In this document: positions 10,517 through 20,609 of the stretch, one piece after another
Position numbering within the stretch: position 1 is the stretch's first letter
Layout: the number at the start of each line of letters is the position of its first letter
From: Portulaca oleracea
Taxonomy: Eukaryota; Streptophyta; Magnoliopsida; Caryophyllales; Portulacaceae
DNA length: 64,000 nt
Assembly: GCA_029582165.1 (NCBI GenBank)
Contig: CM055870.1
Location: 47,696,513 to 47,760,512, forward strand
Reading direction: 5' to 3'
Position numbers and translations under genes: made by a program
The notes under the pieces: generated by a model
Seen by the model: the letters and a program-made list of their open reading frames with translations, nothing else
Databases searched by the model: none
Told to the model about the DNA's origin: nothing

Positions 10517-11586
10517 TCAAATACTCTTCAATAAAGTCAAAGGGCACATCCTTGATGAGCGAGTGAGAGGTTTTGAAATTTTTGAAAAATCCTTTATGAA
10601 CCGTCGGTAAAAACCGGCTTGTCCAAGAAAACTCCACATACTCTTTAGAGAAGTAGGTGGTTGTAATTTTTCAATCACCGTCACCTTTTCTCTATCAACC
10701 TCAATGCCCTTAGAAGAAACTACATGACCTAGCACAACTCCTTGTACCATAAAATAGCAATTTTCCCAATTTAAAATCGAATTAACTTCTTCACACCTTT
10801 TTAGCACTTTTCAAGATTTTGCAAACAATGATCAACAGAAGTGACATAAACAGAAAAATAATCTGAAACCTTCATTGTGTCCTCTATAAACTCAAAGAAA
10901 ATGGCCATCATACCTATTTGTAATGTGGCGGGTGCATTACACAACTCGAAAGGCATTCTCCTATAGGCAAAAGTTCTATAGGGACATGTAAAGGTTGTCT
11001 TTTGTTGCTCATTGGGGTGGATTGGGATTTGGAAGAATCCCAAATATCCATCAAAAAGTAGGAGTTTTTAGCTAGTCTTTCAAGCATTTGGTCAATAAAG
11101 GGGAGTGGGAAATGGTCTTTTCGGGTGGCCTTAGTCTACTTCCTATAATCTATATACATACGCCATCCTGTGACATCCCTCGTGGGAATCAACTCATTAT
11201 TCTCATTTTTAACAACAATCATTCCCCTTTCTTGGGCACAACATGAACCGGGCTTACCCACTCACTATCGGAGATAGGGTAGATAATTTCGGCTTTCAAC
11301 AATTTTAAAAGTTCTTTCGTTAAAACATTTTTCGTGTTTGGGTTAAGTCTCCTTTGGCGCTCTATGGAGGCTTATAATTGTCCTCCATGAGGATGCGATG
11401 CATGCAAAATGAAGGATGAATACCCCTAAGGTCATCTATTGTGTATCCTATGGTCTTTTGATGCAATCTTAGAACTTCTAATAATGAAGCAATTTCAGAT
11501 TCGTTCAAGCTTGTATTCACAATAACAGGATAAGTGGAATTCGGGCCAAGGAACTCATACCTCAATGAAGAAGGGAGGGGTTTCAT
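10517..11586 (-). pseudogene. Retroelement reverse transcriptase (Athila-like)
   Basis: The palm region is recognisable in several frames. MKPLPSSLRYEFLG starts the segment upstream of RT at 11586. FFQIPIHPNEQQKTTFTCPY and MPFELCNAPATLQ lie at 11043-10900. GVVLGHVVSSKGIEV and SFLGQAGFYRRFIKDFSKI lie at 10760-10580. The catalytic xxDD box, FMDD in this lineage, reads as VSDYFSVY, so the two-Asp motif is lost. Frameshifts separate the pieces. It lies between protease and RNase H, in normal order. Confidence 0.88.
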
Positions 11587-11692
11587 TTCTACCTCGAGAG
11601 CTCTTTTCTCAACATGTATATGATCCTCTTCGATCTCAAGATCCTACTTCTTGAAAAACCCTGGAGGGACTTGTTGGGATGCCTCCAACAAC

Positions 11693-12354
11693 TTAGCACA
11701 TGGTTACCTCGAGACACTCATCCTGCAAAGATCCATCAAACAACAAGCATAGCTTAAGTGGATCACTTGACTGGGTGTTAGACACATTTTCCCTTACTAT
11801 TTCTTCAATAGAATCAATGAAATTACAATCATCGGAAATAGAAGGAAATTTGCAATCATTATTCACATTGAACTCAATCTTATCATTCCCCATATCAAAA
11901 GTCATTTTGTCATTCTTCACATCCACACAACACCCCGAAGTAGCCATGAAAGGCCTACCAAGAATGATTGGGGTGCGCAAATCCTCATCCATATCAAGCA
12001 CCACAAACCCACAGGAACAAAGATGTCACCCACCTTGATAGGGATATCTTCAAGGATACTCGTAGGATATTTTAAAGAACGATCAGCTAGTAGTTGCAAA
12101 GACAAGGAAGTAAGTTTCAACTCACCCATTACAAGCTTTTCAGACAATGAAAGATCCATCAAATTCACACTAGACCCCAAATCACACAAAGCACGCTCAA
12201 TTGACACATTACCCGTAACACATGGAATGGTGAAGCTACTGGGATCCTTAAGCTTAGGTGGAAACTTATTTTGGATTGCGACGCTACAATGGTCACTTAA
12301 AGCTATAGTCTTATGGTCCTCTATCTTTCTTTTGTTTGATAAAATTTCTTTCAA
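11693..12354 (-). pseudogene. Retroelement aspartic protease (Athila-like)
   Basis: This protease would cut the retroelement polyprotein. The minus-strand frame from 12354 gives FTIPCVTGNVSIERALCDLG then SSVNLMDLSLSEKL, the CDLGASVNL active-site region with Ser in place of Ala. It continues with LQLLADRSLKYPTSILEDIP. A frame change near 12000 leads to DLRTPIILGRPFMATSGCC, the ILGRPFLAT flap-side motif typical of Athila/Tat proteases. It sits between gag and RT. The frameshift makes it non-functional. Confidence 0.88.
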
Positions 12355-12929
12355 AATTTAGCATATGTAGGCATTTGAGACAAGGTCTCGGTGTAGGGTA
12401 TGCTTATTTGAAGTTTCTTAATGACTTCTAAAAACTTCCCAAATGGTTTGTCAAGTTTTTCCTCAACCATTCTTTGTGGGAACGACAAAGGTGGATTATA
12501 AACTCTTTGGGAAAGTTTTGGGAATCACTAGGATTCTCCTAATCGTTTTGCACATGCACATCAACTAAAGACTCATTGGAGGGAACATAATCCTCCTCAT
12601 TCACAACAACATTCTCAGCATCATTCACAACATCCTTAACTTCAGTTGGCATATCAATCACAACATACTCAATCCTATGTCCCTTAGGCTCTCCCAATTG
12701 TGTCCCACTTCTCAAAGTTATGGCTTAACATTGGGCATTAGGGTTAGGGATAGGCTGTTCAGGAAGTGATCCCGGAGTGGGGTCGAAGCAGTAGCTTGGT
12801 TAGAAATTTGGGGCTCAAGCATCTGGTTATGGATGGTCAACATGTCAACTTTAGTGGCCAAAGATTAAATAACCTCATCTTGCATCTTTTGGTGCTCAAA
12901 TCGCCTTTGTTGGGATTGAAGCGTGACCT
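12355..12929 (-). other. Gag-protease linker of the Athila-like element
   Basis: No continuous frame is present. The stretch is the expected position of the linker between the gag C-terminus and protease, and several short minus-strand frames are broken by stops. Confidence 0.5.
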
Positions 12930-13931
12930 CTAAGCTAGGATTTTGAGGAACTTGAGGTTGGACAAGTCCTTTGGGTGGTCTTTGAAACCTGGGGCATTGG
13001 GTCTTTGTCCTTGAGGGGGACCAAAATAGTTATTGTTCCGGTAAGAAAAGTTCGGGTGAAATCTCAAACCAGGGTGGTACACATTTGGATATTGGTTAAA
13101 GGGTGGCTTATAGTTCGGGTTACCAACGAAGTTGGCTTGGTCATTTGGATCAATGCTAGGCATCCCATTTGGAAATTCAAAGTCCCATGCTCAAAGGATT
13201 GACAAGATGCACACTGAATTGGAGGAGGAGGGGCAACAGTCACATTCATTTTCTCCATTTTTTGATTAATGGCATCTAATTTAGCAGATAAAGTAGTAAT
13301 AGCATCAACATCATAGTTACCTCCCTTTCTCATGGAATGGGGCTTGGACCATTGGTAGCTATTCAACACCATTTGCTCGATGAGTGCATGAAGCTTGTCC
13401 ACGGTCTTGCTCATGATGTTGCCTCTCGCCACCACCAAGATATTTGCCCTCAAGTCGTCATCAACTCTATTGTAATGCTTGAATCGGTACCCAAGGCTCG
13501 AATCCATGTTGGGGGCACTGCCTCAAAAGGTCATTGAAATTCTCCCATGCATCGTAGAATGACTCTCCTGACTCTTGGGCAAATGTGGAAATCTGACTCC
13601 TCAAGCTCGCCAACTTGTTAGACGAAAAGTATTTCGCTAAGAATGCACTAGCAAATTGATAGAATGTCGTGATGGTGGTTATTGCAGATAAGGAATCTAG
13701 CCATTCCCATGCTTTCCCCTCTAGCAAGAAGGTGAACAAACGAACCTTGATGGCGTCCACGGTGGCCCCATTCATCTTGAAGGTATCACAAGCTTGGCGA
13801 AAGATGTGGAGATGTCGATTGAGGTCTTTATTGGGAAGGCCATGAAAGGGTGAGGCCTTCACCAAATTGATGAGGGAGCTCTTCAATTTAAAATAGGACG
13901 TTGGCATTGATAACCGGTGCGTTGGTGGCAA
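12930..13931 (-). pseudogene. Retroelement gag (Athila-like), frameshifted
   Basis: Gag forms the particle that packages the element RNA. The first frame (13931-13467) carries the Retrotrans_gag core: SPFHGLPNKDLNRHLHIF, KVRLFTFLLEGKAWEWL and SLRSQISTFAQESGESFYDA, with the W-WL and F-YDAW features of the family. A shift near 13500 moves to a frame with YNRVDDDLRANI (RVDDDLRANI block) and a remnant zinc knuckle CASCQSFEHG that lacks its last Cys. A third frame (13163-12930) carries QANFVGNPNYKPPFNQYP and PNFSYRNNNYFGPPQGQ, typical of the Athila gag C-terminus. N-terminal residues can be followed to about 13990 in another frame. At least two frameshifts disable it. Confidence 0.88.
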
Positions 13932-14238
13932 TGAGCTGATTGGCGATGTTCGGCGTCACATATAGCTCAAAGGTGCGACTTTCTCCAGCCATCTTGAAGT
14001 TTGTCTGGGCCTTTTCTTCGTTTCTCCTTCTAGCATCCTCTCTTCTCTACTTCTCCCGCCTTGAACGAAAGGCTCTTTCAATCTCGGGATCAAATACGAA
14101 GAGCGGTGGTTTTTACATACACCAATGGAAAACCTAGCAAAAAACAAAAATAACAACCAAGGGAGATTAAAGTGAACGATAAAAAAAAATGACTTAGTCA
14201 ATCTAAGGGTGTTTGTTTGGTGGCGACTCAGGACAAAG

Positions 14239-14256
14239 TCCCCAACAACAGCACCA
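14239..14256 (-). other. Primer-binding site, tRNA-Asp-like, degenerate
   Basis: On the minus strand this reads TGGTGCTGTTGTTGGGGA. It matches the Athila-type primer site TGGCGCCGTTGCCGGGGA, complementary to the 3' end of tRNA-Asp, at 14 of 18 positions. It lies six bases inside the proposed LTR end, the usual spacing. All four differences are transitions at C or G positions, as expected from methylated-cytosine decay. Confidence 0.75.
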
Positions 14257-14262
14257 AAAACT

Positions 14263-15850
14263 TGATACGCCGCAAGTGCACGGATGAGACTGTAGCATAT
14301 ATCAAGGTCATTCTCACAGGGACTTCACTTAACTACACACCAAATATTCTATTACATAATCGCTAAGTCCGTCAGGTTTTTAGTTCGATCAAATTATCAC
14401 TACTTCTTACTAACAAACCAATCATAATTCAAGAGATAAAATCAATAAAGAAAAGCGTCCAGGAGATAAACCTAAGTCACTCTCGAAATAATCAAGTGAT
14501 TGAACTTGGACTTCACTAATTTGATACATTTTAGGGCCAATAATCACATAAAGTCTTTCGTATCGAGTTTCTGACAATGAAACGAATTGCTTAGTAAAAC
14601 TAATCACCTACTTTCGTGGTTATTTCGATTTTAGATAAGTTAAACATTGAATTATCAAATGACCCCTAGTTACAAAACATTTATTTCTACTTCATTTTAT
14701 ATATAACTAGTTTAATCCTAAGGGTTCTGGTTTTCAAATTTCTCCTTACGGTACTTCATTCAACAATCTAATTTCATATTCTTGATGGCTAATCAAAAAC
14801 AATGACAAACAAAATCAAAGGGTAAGCAAAATGCATTCAAACTAGATTTATATTTGTTCAATCCAATAAATCAACTAATAAAACAACAAAGAGTTCATCC
14901 CCCAAACTAAAGAAAACTACTCACAATTCATAATTACACTACAAAGCATATCCAATTCTAAGCTAAAAAGCATATAATATCTAAAAGAATGAGAGATAAA
15001 CTGAGTTGGAGATCAATTCTTGCTTGAGAATGGAACGTGGAAGACTTGTGCTCTCCCACTTCAATGGAATGTTTGGCATTGGCCTTCAATCTTCAATAAT
15101 CTCTCAAACTATTTTACTAAAAATGGTGATGGATGATCATGGATGAATGAAAGGGTTGAATGTGGATGATGAAGGCTTGATAATTATGGATAGGATCCTC
15201 TTGAAACAGTTAAAACCATCATTATATAGCAATTAAGAGCAAGAAACGACCAAATTTTAAGAATCAGGGCTCAACAAGACCCGTGCCTGGTCAACACGAT
15301 CTGTGTTGAACCCAACACGACCTGTGTTGCTTGGGCACAGTCTATGTTGACCTTGCAACTCTAATATAGACACTCTAGACCCCAAAAACAGTCCGTGCTG
15401 GAATTTTTATCACCCGTGTTGGGCTTAGGTGGGCCCTTTCAGCATTGGGCCTTGATTCTTGGGTATGGGAGGACTTTTTCTCATTTATCTTCAACTTTTT
15501 TCCCCACTTGGATACTAATGCTCAGTTTTAGTTCGGTTTTCTTCCATTTCTTATCAAATTTGTGTTGCTTCGCCACAGTCTGTGTTGATCATGCAACTCT
15601 AATATAGACACTCTGGACCCCAAAACGGTCCGTGCTGGAACTTTTATCACCCGTATTGGGCTTAGGTGGGCCCTTTCAGCATTGGGCCTTGATTCTTGGG
15701 TATAGGAGGACTTTTTCTCATTTATCTTCAACTTTTCACACCACTTGGATATTAATGCTCAGTTTTAGTTCGGTTTTCTTCCATTTCTTCTCAAATTTCC
15801 TAAAAAATCTACTAAACTCCAACCTAGTATAAATTGAGAAATTCGGGTTT
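14263..15850 (-). mobile_element. 5' LTR of the Athila-like element (outer end uncertain)
   Basis: The inner end is fixed by the primer site: plus-strand TGATACGCCGCAAGTGCACGG at 14263 is the reverse of an LTR end in CA. The LTR contains the conserved GTCCCTGTGAGAATGACC segment, a long AT-rich body, a TATA-like ATATAATG (minus strand, about 15221-15228) and palindrome-like CAACACGATCTGTGTTG motifs at about 15292. A 238-bp part is duplicated in tandem (15324-15797). The outer end could lie anywhere between about 15800 and 16350. No target duplication was found. Confidence 0.6.
15324..15797. repeat. Tandem duplication inside the LTR, 238-bp period
   Basis: The segment starting GTGTTGCTTGGGCACAG at 15324 recurs as GTGTTGCTTCGCCACAG at 15562. 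The following 230 or so bases are nearly identical, including GGTGGGCCCTTTCAGCATTG in both copies. This makes two near-identical 66-70 residue ORFs that are not genes. Confidence 0.92.
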
Positions 15851-15906
15851 CGACTAATGTAAACATGTTGAAAATCTCCCAAATTCTCATCAAATCATTC
15901 AATTTT

Positions 15907-16252
15907 CAAAAAATTACTCGGAGGTACCCCAATATTTGGGGAAACAATTTTTCGGTACCCCAACTTTTCAAAACTCATTTTGAGGTACCCTTAATTTTAG
16001 GATTAGTAATTATTAGGTACTTTTCCGGTCAACAATTTCATTAAGTGACCGAAATACCTTTGTTCTTCAAATCCTGAAGAAATACCCTTGAAGAAGATGA
16101 ATGAGGGTTTGGTCACTTAATAAGATTAATCGCCGGAAAAGCACCAAATAATTACTAACCCAAAAAGTAAGGGTACCTCAAAATGAGTTTTGAAAAGTTG
16201 GGTACCGAAAAATTGTTTCCCCAATATTGGGGTACCTCCGAGTAATTTTTTG
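15907..16252. mobile_element. Mutator-like foldback MITE, 346 bp, 9-bp target duplication
   Basis: The ends are perfect inverted copies, CAAAAAATTACTCGG and CCGAGTAATTTTTTG, and the inverted similarity continues for about 120 bp on each side (GGTACCCC and TTTTCGGTACCC blocks pair). It is flanked by the perfect 9-bp direct repeat TTCAATTTT (15898-15906 and 16253-16261). Long terminal inverted repeats plus a 9-bp duplication are typical of Mutator-like elements. It encodes nothing. Confidence 0.9.
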
Positions 16253-16478
16253 TTCAATTTTACATATATTTAATTAACACTTATTACCATGACTAGAAGG
16301 AATGAAGATTTTCTCCGCAAGGACTTACTGCCCTCCACCAGTGGGAACATATATATACTGGTCTATGTATCTGTGCAATGCACGTGCAATGCATGAGTTA
16401 TTTTGTCTTATTTCTATGTTTTGCATTTGTTTTGTCAATGTTTAATTCAAGGAGTGATACGAAATTCGCAAGGCTTTA
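16253..16478. other. Unassigned AT-rich spacer
   Basis: No gene is supported. A partly palindromic GTGCAATGCACGTGCAATGCA lies at about 16373-16393. Confidence 0.5.
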
Positions 16479-17237
16479 GGCCATTACCAATGGTAGGTGA
16501 AATTTGACACGTCCAACCTTTAAAATATAATAAAAGTGAGTCCCAACCCACTTGTAATTAGGATGTTTCTACAATAGTGGATGAACTTTGTCTCACAATT
16601 AATGCTTGGACCCACTTTTTTAAATTTTGACTTTATTTATTTTGATTGATGTATTTGTTTTACATTGTTATTTTCATAAATTTTGCTATTGTGCCTTGAT
16701 TTTAATTAGTTGTTTATTATATTATTGAAAGTGATCTAGTTTTTGGAATGAAACTGGTGATCCCCCCATTCCATGTCATCCATCATTCCTACTTTTTGGA
16801 ACTTCATTTCATTTGTTTTACAACAATAGAAACTCATTCCTACTTTTCACATTAAAATATTTATTTGTGGAATCCATTTATTTTTTAGGGTTATTGGACG
16901 CTAATATACTGAACTATTGGGATATTGGACAATAATATACCGGACTTTGACCTTGGACAATAATATACCGAACTTTGGGGGATGTTGGACAATATTGCAC
17001 CCGGAACTATTCCGACAATGGTTGACTCGGTGGATATCATACGTGGCAGGCGGAGGTGCTGAGTTGGCAAAAAAAATTAAATTTTTTGACATGTCAGATT
17101 AGCTAATATACTGAACTATTGGGGTATTGGACAATAATATACCGAACTTTGACCTAGGACAATAATATACCGAACTTTGGGGGGTGTTGGACAATATTGC
17201 ACCCGGAACTATTCCGGCGATAGTTGACTCGGTGGAG

Positions 17238-17276
17238 ATTATTATTATTATATTATTATTATTATTATTATTATTA

Positions 17277-17325
<49 letters not shown>
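17238..17325. repeat. (ATT)n microsatellite
   Basis: About 29 ATT units with three interruptions. The poly-Asn ORF on the minus strand comes from this repeat. Related ATT/AAT arrays are at 18213-18259 and 18326-18363. Confidence 0.95.
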
Positions 17326-17326
<1 letters not shown>

Positions 17327-17820
17327 GACAACACCAAAATAATCACTAGTATTTGGACCAAAATAATTTAATTCTGAGTCCAAAGCAGTTAAGGGTTAGT
17401 GATAGTTTCTGGTTTTTAATTTGAAAATAAAATCCGGATTGAAAATAAAAAAATTGAAAATAAAAAATTGTAATTTTCTACGATATGATTGGTAAGTTCC
17501 TCTAAAATCTCCCGTTGCTCTATTCTATGGGACCCACAATGTTTCGTATTATAATATATAGATTATTATTATAGGCAACACCAAAATAATTACTGTTAGT
17601 TGCACCAAAATAATTTAATTCGGAGTCCAAAGCAGTCAAGGATTAGTGATTCTTTCTAGTTTTTTTAATTTTAAAATAAAATCCAGATTGAAAATAAAAA
17701 ATTGAAATTAGAAAAATATATAATTTTTTACGTTGTGATTGGCCAATTCCCTACAATCACTCATGTTCCTCTATTCTATGGGACCCACAATGATTTCTAT
17801 TATAATATATAGATAGATTA
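17327..17820. repeat. Tandem duplication, 247-bp period
   Basis: The segment starting GACAACACCAAAATAAT at 17327 recurs as GGCAACACCAAAATAAT at 17574. Both copies share GAGTCCAAAGCAGT, AAAATCC(G/A)GATTG and CTATTCTATGGGACCCAC. A shorter third copy of the first 60 bases lies at about 18259-18340. Confidence 0.9.
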
Positions 17821-18212
17821 CTATTATAATTATATTATCATTATTATTATCATTATTATTAGGATTATTGGACGCTAATATACTGAACTATTGGGGTATT
17901 GGAAAATAATATACCGAACTTTGACCTTGGACAATAATATACCGAACTTTGGGGGGTGTTGGACAATATTGCACCCGAAACTATTCCGGCGATGGTTAAC
18001 TCGGTGGATATCATACGTGGCAGGCGGAGGTGCTGAGTTGGCAAAAAAAATTAAATTTTTTGACAGATCAAGATTAGCTAATATACTGAACTATTGGTGT
18101 ATTGGACAATAATATACCGAACGTTGACCTTGGACAATAATATACCGAACTTTGGGGGGTGTTGGACAATATTGCACCCAGAACTATTCCGGCGATGGTT
18201 GACTCGGTCGAG

Positions 18213-18259
<47 letters not shown>
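18213..18259. repeat. (ATT)n microsatellite
   Basis: About 16 ATT units inside the inverted-repeat cluster. A reverse-orientation AAT array follows at 18326-18363. Confidence 0.93.
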
Positions 18260-20609
18260 CAACACCAAAATAATTACTGTTATTTGGACTATAATTTAAT
18301 TCAGAGTCCAAAGCAGACAACACCAAAATAATAATAATAAATAATAATAATAATAATAATAATCTCCACCGAGTCAACCATCGCCGGAATAGTTTCGGGT
18401 GCAATATTGTCCAACACCCCCCAAAGTTCGGTATATAATTGTCCAACGTCAAAGTTCGGTATATTATTGTTCAATACCCAAATAGTTCAATATATTAGCT
18501 AATTTGATCTGTCAAAAAATTTAATTTTTTTTTTTGCCAACTCAGCACCTCCGCCTGCCACGTATGATATCCACCGAGTTAACCATCGCCGGAATAGTTC
18601 CAGGTGCAATATTGTCCAACACCCCTCAAAGTTCGGTATATTATTGTCCAAGGTCAAAGTTCGGTATATTATTGTCCAATACCCCAATAGTTCAGTATAT
18701 TAGCGTCCAATAATCCTTTATTTTATTTACACAAAAATCTTGTAAAAAAGTTACACGTCTGTAGAAAATTAATTTATATTCTACTTGTTAGCATCATAAA
18801 TAATTATCTTACAATTTGAACTCTCTAATAATTTTATAATTAAGTTACGGATAACAAAAATTAATTTTAATATTTACAAGCACAACGTACCAATTAATTA
18901 ATTAAGTAAGCAGTATCAACATAAACCGTTTCTGTAAGGTACCCAAACGTGACAAATAATTAAAATTTACCATATCAACTAATTAACAATGTGAGTCATT
19001 AAATATTTAACATGTCAACGGTATCATTCTTTCAAATATCAACTAAATAATTTCTACACAGTCACGTCAATATACACAATAATTTTGTAAAAAAGTTACA
19101 CATTTGTAGAAAATTAATTTTTATACTTACAACCATAACGTACCAATTAATTAAATATAACGTCAACACGAAAACATATTTTTACATGTCAGCATTAATA
19201 ATTAATTTACGAACAAAATTAATTGATACATATTCATCAAATATTTTTATACTCAAGTTAAATGTTATCAACAAAAATTATATTTATAATTAAATTATGA
19301 ACAACAAAAATAATAGTTACTTACAAATTACTTCATTTCACCTTATTTTGCTTCTTGAATGCAGATAAGATCCTTCACAAACACAATTACAAATACGATT
19401 AATCATAAATATATTTATAAACATAATTAAATTTGTAAATGATGAAAAAATTTCAACTACTTATGCTAATTTTTTGAAGGATGAAAATGAGAGTTGTTGA
19501 AGTAGAGTGCCCTCATATATATAGATGTAAATATTTTTGTTCAAAAAAAAGATAAATTTCATAGTCGTTGAGGATAACAATGGATACTTTGAGCCAACAA
19601 ATATAGTCGTTCTGTCATGCCATTGTATCATCAATCGTTGGAGTAAATTTATATTTTCTTTTATTTTATTTTTTTATTAATTCAGTGTGGGCCACTTCCA
19701 ATAAAAAATTAAAAAAATAAAATAATGGTGAAGTTCCAGAACTATGTAGTGTTCCCAATTTTGCATTCTCAGATTTTCATTTCCTATTGCACTAGAACTT
19801 GGGAACTTGGCACATGTTACAATGTGGTGTTCCCCCATTACATTTGGTCTTAATAACTCTATAATAATATTTAATGAAAAATAGACAAAGTATTAAAAAA
19901 CAAAGTATTAAAAAAAAATAAAGTTATCGCAGCAGTAACAAAAATTGAGAAAGAAATAACTTGGACATATTGGCAATTTGTTTAGAGATAAATGGGTGGT
20001 TGAGTTTTACTATTGGACATATTTGCAATTTAACAAAAAATTGAGAAACAAATTGACCAAAGTTACCACCATTGATGAAATTACCGTTGGATTTTGACAT
20101 AAATGCAATAGACAATAATAAAAAAGAAATTATACATAATTCTTGGGCCCACATATTTACTCCTCAAGTCTACTTGAACAGATGGGTGAGAATTATATTT
20201 CCCCACTCAACCACTCATTTTCTCACCATTGGATAATGTTACTCACCCAACATTGCATTAATAGCTGGGTTAGGTCAATTCTCACCCACCATTGGTAGTG
20301 GCTTTACAATATTTTATTTTGTCAGACACATTTTTGAAATGTTCCATGAATAAAAAGAGATTTAAATATTTAAATAATAACTTTATTAAAAAATCAAAAA
20401 TCAATGTATTTTATATTGTTCAGTATATTATTTATTGTAAAACATTTAAATAGTAGTTATAAATTTGAAGTTCAATGATTAGATTTGGAGGCACTTGTTA
20501 GGAAGAAACCAAGATTGGGTTTGGAGGCATATGTTAGGTTTTTCAGTACTATCTCTTGTAGGGTTTAGTTCATATCGATGTTCTACCTTTGCTTTCATTC
20601 AAGGAAGAT

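Larger units (their letters stand above)
7741..15850 (-). mobile_element. Athila-like Ty3/gypsy retrotransposon, degenerate
   Basis: Reading the minus strand from right to left there is a 5' LTR (end at 14263), a tRNA-Asp-like primer site (14239-14256), gag (about 13931-12930), aspartic protease (12354-11693), reverse transcriptase (11586-10517), RNase H (10491-9937) and integrase (9869 to about 8805, continuing after an insertion at 7918 down to about 7741). The gene order is that of Ty3/gypsy, and the gag and primer site point to the Athila lineage. Every module carries frameshifts or stops. The integrase end is split by the solo LTR at 7919-8804. I did not find the partner 3' LTR, which should begin TGATACGCCGC on the plus strand. 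It is either deleted or left of the window. Confidence 0.85.
16888..18716. mobile_element. Composite inverted-repeat cluster of a MITE-like family
   Basis: A unit beginning TTGGACGCTAATATACTGAA and containing TTGGACAATAATATACCGAA, a GTTGGACAATATTGCACCC box and GGTTGACTCGGTGGATATC occurs forwards at 16889-17103, 17104-17235, 17862-18075 and 18076-18212. It occurs in reverse at about 18363-18500 and 18501-18716. The outer ends are therefore inverted copies. The units are separated by ATT-triplet microsatellites and a 247-bp tandem pair. T-rich, roughly TTTATTTT sequences lie on both sides but do not give a clean target duplication. The same terminal motif recurs in an intron at 37495-37790. Confidence 0.75.
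16479..20302. mobile_element. PIF/Harbinger-like non-autonomous element (nested host)
   Basis: The left end GGCCATTACCAATGGTAGGTGA and the right end, read on the minus strand as AGCCACTACCAATGGTGGGTGA, agree at 18 of 22 positions. Both are flanked by TTA, the 3-bp target duplication of the PIF/Harbinger group. Subterminal regions on both sides contain GGACCCAC/GTGGGCCC motifs 130-160 bp from the ends. About 1.8 kb of the 3.8 kb is the inverted-repeat cluster at 16888-18716. The remaining AT-rich parts (16620-16870, 18717-20160) contain no transposase. It could also be two shorter family members rather than one element. Confidence 0.5.

Noticed and set aside
15395..15832. Two similar ORFs starting MLE(F/L)LSPVLGLGGP
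   Set aside because: They result from the 238-bp tandem duplication of an LTR, not a gene family.
17099..18452. Asn-rich and Ile/Leu-rich ORFs
   Set aside because: They come from ATT/AAT microsatellites inside the inverted-repeat cluster.
16917..18687. Several near-identical 60-73 residue ORFs (MGYW-IIYRTLTLDNN)
   Set aside because: They follow the repeated MITE unit on both strands and have no start or family support.
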